In this document: piece after piece, positions 47,914 through 54,840 of the stretch | How positions within the stretch are numbered: position 1 is the first letter of the stretch | Layout of the letters: each line of letters starts with the position of its first letter | Origin: Pseudarthrobacter sulfonivorans | GTDB lineage: Bacteria > Actinomycetota > Actinomycetes > Actinomycetales > Micrococcaceae | Direction: 5' to 3' | DNA: 64,000 nt | NCBI RefSeq assembly: GCF_024391045.1 | Contig: NZ_JANFCZ010000009.1 | Coordinates: 1-64,000, forward strand | Notes under the pieces: generated by a model | What the model saw: the letters and a program-made list of their open reading frames with translations, nothing else | The model's database searches: none | Told to the model about the DNA's origin: nothing | Program-made: the position numbers and the translations under genes

Positions 47914-48366
47914 ATGGGCGACATACTGATGGTGTTACTGCCGGCCGGTGTCCTGGTGGCAGTCCTCTGGACGCTCACAACGGCGCTAAGGCCGCGCGAT
48001 ACCGGCACATCGGATGCCGAAAAATACCAGCAGGACCTCGCCAGGCGCTCAGCTGCCCATTATGCCGAACAGGTGCGGCTGGCAACGGCCGTGCGCGCCC
48101 GGCTCGAAGCAAATACCCGCCCCAGCCAGAACGAGCAGCAGCAGTCGCAGCAGGAGGACCACGCCCGCGCAGCTCTGCGGGCGCGCCCCGGCGCGGGCGC
48201 CGCAGCGACCGGCCACACACTGCCCGGCGGCCTGTTCGATCCGCAGCTCGCCATGCAGCTCCAGACGATGGCCCGCGACGGACACAGAATCCAGGCCATC
48301 AAGCTCCTGCGCCAGGCAGCCCACACCGACCTGGCCACCGCCAAGAAGTACGTAGATCGGCTTTAG
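47914..48366 (+). CDS. Membrane-anchored protein with L7/L12 C-terminal-like domain
   Basis: A 150-residue protein. An N-terminal helix (LMVLLPAGVLVAVLWTLTTAL) anchors it, followed by a charged, Gln-rich, probably coiled linker. The C-terminal segment HRIQAIKLLRQAAHTDLATAKKYVDRL closely follows the ribosomal L7/L12 C-terminal pattern (IKVVRE...LGLKEAKELVE). In ribosomes that domain recruits translation GTPases. What a membrane-bound copy does is unknown. The next gene (4 bp after) encodes a second, related protein. Confidence 0.7.
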   Translation: MGDILMVLLPAGVLVAVLWTLTTALRPRDTGTSDAEKYQQDLARRSAAHYAEQVRLATAVRARLEANTRPSQNEQQQSQQEDHARAALRARPGAGAAATGHTLPGGLFDPQLAMQLQTMARDGHRIQAIKLLRQAAHTDLATAKKYVDRL

Positions 48367-48369
48367 AAC

Positions 48370-48939
48370 ATGGAATCGCTCGTGATCCCCGTCATTATCC
48401 TCGCGGTCGTGGCCGCCGTCGTTGCGTTGGCAGCCCGCTCAATCAGCAGGCGGCAGGCAGCGGCCAGGACAGCCGGGAGCGCCCCGGCACCGGATGCGTC
48501 CGAGCTGGCGCGCCTGGCCGCTGCCAGACTCAGCGCAGAACAGCACCAGCGGCTGTATGCGCTCATTGCGCAGGGGCAGGCGATGGCTGCCATCAAGTTC
48601 TACTACGAGTCCACAGGAGAGGGCCTGCGGGCCTCCCGGGACGCCGTAGGGGCCTTAGCCGCCCACCCACAGCCCTACCGCGCCCCGCAGGCGCCGGCTG
48701 CCGACGTCGACGCCGACGACGACACACCCCAGCGGTTCCCCTACCGCTACCGCGCCATTGCCAGCAAAGGCGACGTCACGCGGGAGGTCAGCAGCAACAT
48801 GCTCAACGATGAAATCTACGGCCGGATCCGCACACTGGCCCGCAGCGGCGACATCGAGGGTGCGGCTACGGCGCTCACCAAGCACTCGGATATCTCCCTG
48901 AAGCAGGCGCGCGAGTTCATCGCCCTCCTCGACGACTAG
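48370..48939 (+). CDS. Membrane-anchored protein with two L7/L12-like modules
   Basis: A 189-residue protein with an N-terminal transmembrane helix (VIPVIILAVVAAVVALAA). Two helical modules resemble the L7/L12 C-terminal fold: LYALIAQGQAMAAIKFYYESTGEGLRASRDAVGALA (about 60-95) and IRTLARSGDIEGAATALTKHSDISLKQAREFIALLDD (about 152-188). It starts 4 bases after the preceding gene's stop and is clearly a partner gene. Orthologous pairs are likely in related genomes but I cannot check. The function is not assigned. Confidence 0.7.
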   Translation: MESLVIPVIILAVVAAVVALAARSISRRQAAARTAGSAPAPDASELARLAAARLSAEQHQRLYALIAQGQAMAAIKFYYESTGEGLRASRDAVGALAAHPQPYRAPQAPAADVDADDDTPQRFPYRYRAIASKGDVTREVSSNMLNDEIYGRIRTLARSGDIEGAATALTKHSDISLKQAREFIALLDD

Positions 48940-48948
48940 ACCGGGGCG

Positions 48949-49575
48949 CTACCGTCCGCCGGAGATGCCGGCCAGCAACTGTTCAAAGGGGAGGGACTCA
49001 GCCACTGCCGGCTTCCGGGCCGGCTGCGCACCCTGCAGCAGCGCGGCGAACTCCGACGCCGCCCGCTGGACACGATCCGAAAGGGGCGAGGCGCCGTCGT
49101 CGGTGTTTCCCCAGTCCTGGGGGCCGGCAAATACTGCCGTGGCGGTCATTCGGGTCCGAAGGTAGCTGAAGAGCGGCCTCATGGCGTACTCGAGCACCAT
49201 CTGGTGCCTGTCGGTGCCGCCCGTGGCACCCAGCACCACGGCCTTGCCCTCCAGGGACTTGGGGTCCAGGACGTCGACGAAGGACTTGAACAGGCCGCTG
49301 TAGGACGCGCTGAACACCGGGCTCACCGCGATGATGCCATCGGATGCCTCGACCCCGGCAATGACGTCGGCGAGGCGGGGAGCGGCATAGCCCGTGACGA
49401 AATTGTTCGCGATGTCCACCGCGAGATCGCGAAGCTCCACCACGTCCACCGTCACCTGGTAGCCGGCGTCCGTCAGGTTGTGCTCTGCGGCGGCGGCGAG
49501 CTGGTCGGCGAGCAACCTGCTTGAGGACGGCACACCCAGGCCGGCGGACAGTACGGTGATGCGGCGGGTTTCCAC
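48949..49575 (-). CDS. NADPH-dependent FMN reductase (flavodoxin fold)
   Basis: A 208-residue flavoprotein-like enzyme. ITVLSAGLGVPSSSRLLADQL is the phosphate-binding loop, followed by SDGIIAVSPVFSASYSGLFKSFVDVLDP and VVLGATGGTDRHQMVLEYAMRPLFSYL, as in the MsuE/CE1759-type FMN reductases. The start GTG 49575 has AGAGGAG upstream and is preferred to an ATG 27 bp further out. Such enzymes supply reduced FMN to two-component monooxygenases or act as quinone reductases; no partner monooxygenase is next to it. Confidence 0.87.
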   Translation of the reverse strand: METRRITVLSAGLGVPSSSRLLADQLAAAAEHNLTDAGYQVTVDVVELRDLAVDIANNFVTGYAAPRLADVIAGVEASDGIIAVSPVFSASYSGLFKSFVDVLDPKSLEGKAVVLGATGGTDRHQMVLEYAMRPLFSYLRTRMTATAVFAGPQDWGNTDDGASPLSDRVQRAASEFAALLQGAQPARKPAVAESLPFEQLLAGISGGR

Positions 49576-49667
49576 AATGGACTCCTCTTGGTTTCGGTAC
49601 AAACTACGTTACATGTGTTTGCATGTACCAAGGTAACCGGACGCATGCCGCGTTTATTCCGACCGGG

Positions 49668-50528
49668 CTAGAGCACCACCGTTCCGCTGATCCGGGCAGC
49701 GGAACTGCCGCCCACCCAGGTGTCGCCGTCCGCAGCGTCCACATGGATCCGGCCCGTCCTGCCCAGCGCGGTTCCCTGCGCCGCCACGTACGACGACGGC
49801 GCCCGCCCGCTGCCGATCAGCCACTGCGCCGCACCGGCATTGAAGCTGCCCGTGACCGGATCTTCAACTGCTGCGTCCCCGGGGATGAACGTTCGCACTT
49901 CGAAATCCACTTCCGAATCCGCTGGGTGCGGCCCGATCACCCCGACGTTCAGGTCCCCCAAGGCCGCGAAATCCGGCCTGATGCCCAGGACTTGCCCGGC
50001 CGACTCCAGCAGCACACCAATCCAGTCGGGCCCGTTGACCAGCCAGGACCCGTCCCGCAGCTCGTGGCGGGCAAGCCGGAGGCCCTCGGCGATCCGGAGC
50101 ATGTCCGCCTCGGCCACCGGCCCGGACCGCGTTAGCGGCGGCGCGGCGAACGCCAGCCGTCCGCCGTCGCGCCTTACACGGACCAGGCCCGCCCCGCACT
50201 CCTGTACCAGCATGCCGTCCTGCTTCGGGACCCCGCCGGCGTCCAGCCAGGCCTGCGCCGACCCCAGCGTGGGATGCCCGGCGAAGGGGAACTCCTCGCT
50301 CGCCGTGAAGATGCGGACGCGGTAGTCCGCTTCGGGATGTGTGGGCGGCAGCAGGAAGGTGGTCTCCGAGAGATTGGTCCAGTTGGCGAACTGTTGCATC
50401 TGTTCGGTGGTGAGGTCGGCCGCCTCACCAACCACCGCGAGCGGATTGCCGCGGTACGGTTCGTCCGTGAAGACGTCCATTTGGGTGAAAGGACGACGGC
50501 GGGGCGCGGGGGAAGGGTTCTGGCTCAC
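49668..50528 (-). CDS. PhzF-family isomerase/epimerase
   Basis: A 286-residue protein of the diaminopimelate-epimerase-like fold. The family start FTQMDVFTDEPYRGNPLAVV and the catalytic glutamate region NLSETTFLLPP are visible, along with FPFAGHPTLGSAQAWLDAGG and DPVTGSFNAGAAQWL. Only one member (PhzF itself) is known in phenazine synthesis; most act on unknown substrates, and no phenazine genes are present. It is divergent from a DUF1801 gene. Confidence 0.88.
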   Translation of the reverse strand: MSQNPSPAPRRRPFTQMDVFTDEPYRGNPLAVVGEAADLTTEQMQQFANWTNLSETTFLLPPTHPEADYRVRIFTASEEFPFAGHPTLGSAQAWLDAGGVPKQDGMLVQECGAGLVRVRRDGGRLAFAAPPLTRSGPVAEADMLRIAEGLRLARHELRDGSWLVNGPDWIGVLLESAGQVLGIRPDFAALGDLNVGVIGPHPADSEVDFEVRTFIPGDAAVEDPVTGSFNAGAAQWLIGSGRAPSSYVAAQGTALGRTGRIHVDAADGDTWVGGSSAARISGTVVL

Positions 50529-50593
50529 CGCCGCAGGCTATCAGCCGTTGCGGCGCGTCTGACAAGTCAGCGGTGCTCTGCCAGACTTCCCTC

Positions 50594-51016
50594 ATGGCTG
50601 AGAACAAAACCCAGGTAACCGGCATGTCAGTGGACGAGTTCCTCGCTGCCGTGGAGCATCCCGTCCGGCACCGGGACGGCCTGCGGCTGCAGCAGCTGAT
50701 GCGCGAGATCACTGGGGAAGAGCCTGAAATGTGGGGGCCGACCATCGTGGGCTTCGGACGGTACCACTACAAGTACGAAAGCGGCCGGGAGGGCGACGCT
50801 CCGGCCGTAGGCTTTTCGCCCCGCAAGGCCAGCCTGTCCCTATACGGGCTGCTCTACGGGCCCGAGGCCGCTGAGCTGCTGCCCCGGCTCGGAAAACACA
50901 AGACCGGTGCGGGCTGCCTGTATGTGAACAAGCTCGAGGACGTCGACGAGGCGGTGCTGGCCGAGCTGATCCGCACCGGCTACCGGCACGTCACCACTTT
51001 CCTGCACACCCCCTGA
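50594..51016 (+). CDS. DUF1801 domain protein
   Basis: A 140-residue soluble protein with the YdhG-like DUF1801 fold: VDEFLAAVEHPVRHRDGLRLQQLMREITGEEPEMWGPTIVGFGRYHYKYESGREGD, and a closing GCLYVNKLEDVDEAVLAELIRTGY. The ATG at 50594 is taken over an upstream TTG-type extension. The function of the family is not known. It is followed by a perfect 19-bp palindrome. Confidence 0.82.
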   Translation: MAENKTQVTGMSVDEFLAAVEHPVRHRDGLRLQQLMREITGEEPEMWGPTIVGFGRYHYKYESGREGDAPAVGFSPRKASLSLYGLLYGPEAAELLPRLGKHKTGAGCLYVNKLEDVDEAVLAELIRTGYRHVTTFLHTP

Positions 51017-51025
51017 CCCCGCGAG

Positions 51026-51074
51026 ATGGCACTTAACGGCAGTGCGACGCGTCAACACTGCCGTTAAGTGCCAT
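51026..51074. repeat. Perfect 19-bp palindrome between DUF1801 and rplI
   Basis: The arms ATGGCACTTAACGGCAGTG (51026-51044) and its exact complement (51056-51074) enclose an 11-base loop with a CGACGCGTC core. It lies downstream of two convergent genes, without a T-run. It is similar in size and design to the palindromes at 9.04, 19.7 and 44.7 kb. Confidence 0.85.
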
Positions 51075-51095
51075 GTCAGCGCAGGGGAAGACGAG

Positions 51096-51131
51096 AAAAC
51101 CCCCGCTGCCGGTTGGGGCAACGGGGGTTTT
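51096..51131 (-). terminator. Intrinsic terminator of the rpsF-ssb-rpsR-rplI operon
   Basis: The sequence AAAACCCCCG (51096-51105) and CGGGGGTTTT (51122-51131) form a 10-bp stem. Read on the minus strand it ends in a T-tract directly after the stem, 33 bp past the rplI stop. On the plus strand a T-run also follows, so it may serve DUF1801 as well. Confidence 0.85.
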
Positions 51132-51163
51132 TCGTGCAGTTCAGGACTGGATAGCCGGAAAGG

Positions 51164-51616
51164 CTACTTGCCTGCCACTACGTTGAGTTCGATCACAGCG
51201 GCAACGTCGTCGTGGAGACGAACGTTGGCCTGGTAGGAACCAACCGACTTGATGTGTGCCGGCAGTTCAACCTTGCGCTTGTCGATTTTGCCGAGGCCAG
51301 CGGCCTCAACAGCGTCGGCTACGTCGGCCTGCTTGACGGTGCCGAACAGGCGTCCGGTCTCGCCAGCCTTGACAACGAGCTTGACCGGCTTGGAGGAGAG
51401 TGCAGCGGCCTGCTTCTGAGCGTCTTCCAGGGAAGCGTGCTCGCGGGCGGCACGGGCAGCCTTGATGGACTCAACCTGCTTCTCGCCACCCTTCGACCAG
51501 GTCAGGGCGAAGTTGCGGGGCAGCAGGTAGTTACGTGCGTAACCGTCCTTGACCTCAACAACGTCGCCAGCAGCACCGAGACCGGTTACTTCGTGGGTCA
51601 GAATGAGCTTTGCCAT
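51164..51616 (-). CDS. rplI: 50S ribosomal protein L9
   Basis: A 150-residue ribosomal protein. The N-terminal 23S rRNA-binding domain [38 protein letters not shown] is followed by the long connecting helix and the C-terminal domain ([61 protein letters not shown]). It is the last gene of the operon, 17 bp after rpsR. Confidence 0.97.
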   Translation of the reverse strand: MAKLILTHEVTGLGAAGDVVEVKDGYARNYLLPRNFALTWSKGGEKQVESIKAARAAREHASLEDAQKQAAALSSKPVKLVVKAGETGRLFGTVKQADVADAVEAAGLGKIDKRKVELPAHIKSVGSYQANVRLHDDVAAVIELNVVAGK

Positions 51617-51633
51617 GTTAGTTAATCCCTTCC

Positions 51634-51873
51634 TTAGCCGCGGCCAGCGCCGGAGTAAGGCAGCAGAGCAACTTCGCGGGCGTTCTTGATTGCCTGGGCG
51701 ATCTTGCGCTGTTCCTGCACCGTGACGCCAGTGACGCGACGGGCGCGGATCTTTCCGCGGTCGGAGATGAACTTGCGCAGCAATGCTACGTCCTTGTAGT
51801 CGATGACAGTGATGTCAGCGGCCTTCAAGGGGTTGGACTTTGGTTTGGGCTTACGGAGTTCAGCCTTAGCCAT
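51634..51873 (-). CDS. rpsR: 30S ribosomal protein S18
   Basis: A 79-residue protein with the S18 core [49 protein letters not shown]. It has no zinc cysteines, i.e. the C-minus form. The ATG at 51873 ([12 protein letters not shown]) is preceded by TAGGAGCTCCACG and gives normal length. S18 pairs with S6 in the 30S platform, and its gene lies between ssb and rplI as is usual. Confidence 0.97.
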   Translation of the reverse strand: MAKAELRKPKPKSNPLKAADITVIDYKDVALLRKFISDRGKIRARRVTGVTVQEQRKIAQAIKNAREVALLPYSGAGRG

Positions 51874-51999
51874 CGTGGAGCTCCTATTCTTTGGAGCCCG
51901 TGGATATTGATCCACGGGATGGTGGTGGTCCGACGACGGCAGTCACCGGGTGCGTTGCGGGCACCCGGGCGATCCCCGGCGTCGGGCCTGGAGTTTGGT

Positions 52000-52581
52000 T
52001 TAGAAGGGGGGTTCGGAATCGGGGCCGTTGCCCCAGCCGCCTGCGTTGGAGACGCCGGGCGTGGCCCAGGGATCCTCCTGTGCAGCCTGCTGGTTGCCGC
52101 CGCCCCAGCTTCCGCCGGAGTTGCCGCCCTGGTTTCCACCAGAGTTGCCTCCTCCGAAGCCACCGCCGCCGCCGTTGCCGCCGCCAAAGCCGCCCTGCCC
52201 ACCCTGACCGCCGGAGCGCTGGGTGCGGTTGACCTTGGCGTTGGCGTAGCGCAGGCTCGGGCCGATTTCATCGACTTCGAGCTCAATAACGGTGCGCTTT
52301 TCGCCTTCCTTTGTTTCGTAGGAACGGCTCTTCAAACGGCCGGAAACGATCACGCGCATGCCCTTGGTGAGGGACTCCGCTACGTTCTCGGCCGCTTCAC
52401 GCCACACCGCTGCGCGGAGGAACAGGGTTTCCCCGTCCTTCCACTCATTGGACTGGCGGTCAAAGGTGCGTGGGGTGGAAGCGATGGTGAAGTTCGCTAC
52501 TGCCGAACCTGACGGTGTGAACCGCAATTCCGGGTCATTGGTGAGGTTACCGATGACCGTAATGGTGGTCTCGCCTGCCAT
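52000..52581 (-). CDS. ssb: Single-stranded DNA-binding protein
   Basis: A 193-residue protein. The OB-fold occupies residues about 1-110 ([86 protein letters not shown]). A long Gly/Asn/Gln-rich tail follows and ends DSEPPF, the acidic tip that recruits repair and replication proteins. It lies between rpsF and rpsR, 73 bp after rpsF. Confidence 0.97.
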   Translation of the reverse strand: MAGETTITVIGNLTNDPELRFTPSGSAVANFTIASTPRTFDRQSNEWKDGETLFLRAAVWREAAENVAESLTKGMRVIVSGRLKSRSYETKEGEKRTVIELEVDEIGPSLRYANAKVNRTQRSGGQGGQGGFGGGNGGGGGFGGGNSGGNQGGNSGGSWGGGNQQAAQEDPWATPGVSNAGGWGNGPDSEPPF

Positions 52582-52654
52582 CTACTGCCTCCTTGTTCGA
52601 TCCTGGGTGAAGATTTCGATCCTGCGGGGTGAAGAATGAAGATTTGTGCCGAAA

Positions 52655-52960
52655 TTACTCAGCAACAACCTTCTGCTCTTCGGGGCGGGTGATCTTGGTG
52701 CGCATGATGGTCTCGTTAAGAGACAGCTGGCGGTCAAGTTCCTTGGCGGTTTCCGGCTTGGCGGTGAAGTTCACCACTGCGTAGATACCTTCGGACTTCT
52801 TCTTGATTTCGTAAGCCAGGCGACGACGGCCCCAGATGTCAACCTTTTCGATGGTTCCACCATCGGTCGTGATGACGTTCAGGAACTTCTGAAGCGACGG
52901 CTCAACGGTACGCTCTTCGACCTCGGGGTCGATGATTACCATCAATTCGTAAGGACGCAT
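52655..52960 (-). CDS. rpsF: 30S ribosomal protein S6
   Basis: A 101-residue protein with the ferredoxin-like S6 fold: [30 protein letters not shown] and the RNA/S18-contact part [47 protein letters not shown]. The ATG at 52960 sits 9 bases after AGGAGGTG; a GTG at 52972 overlaps that ribosome site and is rejected. It is the first gene of the operon. Its Shine-Dalgarno sequence is embedded in a stable hairpin that suggests feedback control. Confidence 0.96.
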   Translation of the reverse strand: MRPYELMVIIDPEVEERTVEPSLQKFLNVITTDGGTIEKVDIWGRRRLAYEIKKKSEGIYAVVNFTAKPETAKELDRQLSLNETIMRTKITRPEEQKVVAE

Positions 52961-52970
52961 ATGTGAACCC

Positions 52971-53015
52971 ACCTCCTTTGGGCTAAGCGGTTACGGCATT
53001 TCCGTAACAGGAGGT
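52971..53015 (-). promoter_or_regulatory. rpsF leader hairpin sequestering the Shine-Dalgarno (S6:S18-type)
   Basis: On the mRNA (minus strand) ACCTCCT (53015-53009) is directly followed by GTTACGG, loop AAATG, CCGTAAC (53008-52990), a 12-base stretch, and AGGAGGT (52977-52971), the ribosome site of rpsF. The first and last heptamers are exact complements, so the leader can fold with the Shine-Dalgarno hidden. Binding of the S6:S18 complex to such leaders is known in other bacteria; use of it here is inferred. Confidence 0.75.
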
Positions 53016-53360
53016 TCATTTGCGATGCCATGCGTGCCCGGCCAACGGAACGGAGGCAGGGCGCAGCACAGACTTCAATATCTTAGTGCATTTGGAACGG
53101 ATAGGCGATTCGCGCTTGACTCAAGGCTAGGCGCCGGGTGCGGCGGAGCGGAAGCAGCGCGGCGCGTATGTGGAAAACCTGTCGACTTTCGAGTGCAGTC
53201 TGCCCGCAGGCCGGCTTCGTTTGGCCGAGGGTTACCGCAAAATCCGCAGAGTTGCGCCCTGCGACCCACACCACGGACTTCCCACTCATTTCGGTTTCCG
53301 GTTGGACATTAGGTTTGGTGAGGTAAGTATCCTTTGCGACGCTTCCCCGAGGGGCCTGCC
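53016..53360. other. Gene-free gap between rpsF and the glycosyltransferase
   Basis: No gene is supported. It should contain the rpsF promoter on the minus strand; TTGAGT with TATCCG 15 bases later, or TAAGAT near 53082-53087, are possible elements. A near-DnaA-box TGTGGAAAA occurs near 53170. The right end leads into the lower-GC glycosyltransferase gene. Confidence 0.5.
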
Positions 53361-54620
53361 ATGACGAGACTGACCACCAGCCTGCGCGAATTCACGCCAA
53401 TGAATAACCCGCGCCCAGGCCGGGTTATTGAGCGACTGAAGCGCTCCGGATTCTCCCAATTCGCTCGGTTCAGTGCTTTCAGACTCTCGCAGCGCATGGG
53501 TGCCCGCTTCAGCTGGAGAGACTTCGATCTACCGCTTCGGCCAAGCGACCTCATGGAGTCCGGAAGCCTGGACCTGGATCACGCCCCCGCCCTCAGCGGT
53601 CCCCTTCGCATTGGGTGGGTATGTACTGCTCCAGGGCCGGGCTCTGGCGGTCACACCACGTTGTTCCGCATGGTCAAGGGGCTGGAGGAACGTGGGCACT
53701 CGTGCACGCTGTTCCTCTACGATCACGACTCAAACGACGTGTCCGGGCGGATTGCCACCGTTCGTCGGTACTGGCCCGAGATGGAAGCTGACATACGCAG
53801 CGCGACTCCTGCGATCGATGGCGTAGACGCCGTCGTAGCCAGTTCATGGGCAACCGCTCATGTGGTTGCAGCCCTGGCACGGGGTCCCATCCATCGGTTC
53901 TACTTCATTCAGGACTATGAACCGTACTTTTATCCGCGCGGGGAGCTCTATTCCTTCGCCGAGGACACGTATAAATTCGGCTTCAGTAATATCGCTCTGG
54001 GGAATATGGTAGCCAAGCGCCTACAACTTGAGGCCCAGGTCAAGCCAGATTTCACAGTTCCCTTCGGCTGCGATACGGATATATACGGCCTCCAGGGCTT
54101 CGGTGACCGTCCCCCACGAAATGGCGTAGTTTTTTATGCTAGGCCGAACGCGGACAGACGCGGCTATCTGCTTGGGCGCCTTGCGATTGAGCTGTTTCAT
54201 GAGCGGCACCCCGAACAACATATCCATGTGGTTGGCGACACAATCTCTGGATGGACCGTCCCAACAATCAACCATGGCAGGCTCAGTCCCGCCGAGTTGA
54301 ATGTCCTGTTCAATCGGTCAATTACCGGCATCGCAATGTCCTTTACAAATGTCTCGCTCAGCGCGGAGGAAATGCTTGCAGCGGGATGCCTGCCAGTCAT
54401 AAACGATTCCATAATGGCCAGGGCCGATCTGACATCCGAATTTGCACTCTGGACTCCTCCGGCACCAAAAAACGTGGCTGATGCCCTTTCTCGGGCAGTC
54501 GAACGCAGCGACCTGGAGACCAACGCCCGGCTCGCAGCCCTGTCGGTCCGGCGCGGGTGGGGCGAAACCCAGCGCCAGGTAGCGGAAGCCATAGAGAGTG
54601 TCTGCAATACCGGCTTGTAG
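53361..54620 (+). CDS. Rhamnosyltransferase WsaF-like glycosyltransferase
   Basis: A 419-residue GT-B glycosyltransferase. The donor and acceptor domains show LRIGWVCTAPGPGSGGHTTLFRMVKGLEERGHSCTLFLYD, AVVASSWATAHVV, RFYFIQDYEPYFYPRGELYSFAEDTY, NGVVFYARPNADRRGYLLGRLAIELF and a nucleotide-sugar region MSFTNVSLSAEEMLAAGCLPVIND. This matches WsaF-type rhamnosyltransferases of polysaccharide and S-layer glycan clusters. Codons are less G/C-rich than in its neighbours, suggesting later acquisition. The ATG at 53361 is used. The 220 bp after it hold no gene. Confidence 0.8.
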   Translation: MTRLTTSLREFTPMNNPRPGRVIERLKRSGFSQFARFSAFRLSQRMGARFSWRDFDLPLRPSDLMESGSLDLDHAPALSGPLRIGWVCTAPGPGSGGHTTLFRMVKGLEERGHSCTLFLYDHDSNDVSGRIATVRRYWPEMEADIRSATPAIDGVDAVVASSWATAHVVAALARGPIHRFYFIQDYEPYFYPRGELYSFAEDTYKFGFSNIALGNMVAKRLQLEAQVKPDFTVPFGCDTDIYGLQGFGDRPPRNGVVFYARPNADRRGYLLGRLAIELFHERHPEQHIHVVGDTISGWTVPTINHGRLSPAELNVLFNRSITGIAMSFTNVSLSAEEMLAAGCLPVINDSIMARADLTSEFALWTPPAPKNVADALSRAVERSDLETNARLAALSVRRGWGETQRQVAEAIESVCNTGL

Positions 54621-54840
54621 CTGAGACTTTGTTGAGTACATATCCCCTCGGCCCAAGTGGTGGTACCTAGTTAGTTGAGTCGACAAGTACTGTGGTGCGC
54701 CAAAAAACGCCGGGCTACATTGTCAACCATCGGCTGGGTATCCGTGAATTTGGCCCCACAGTCAAGCAGCCGGCTGGCGGGCCTTGTGATGTGAAGTGCA
54801 GCGAATCTGCAGGTCTCCTTCTTTAATGAATGGGGACTTG

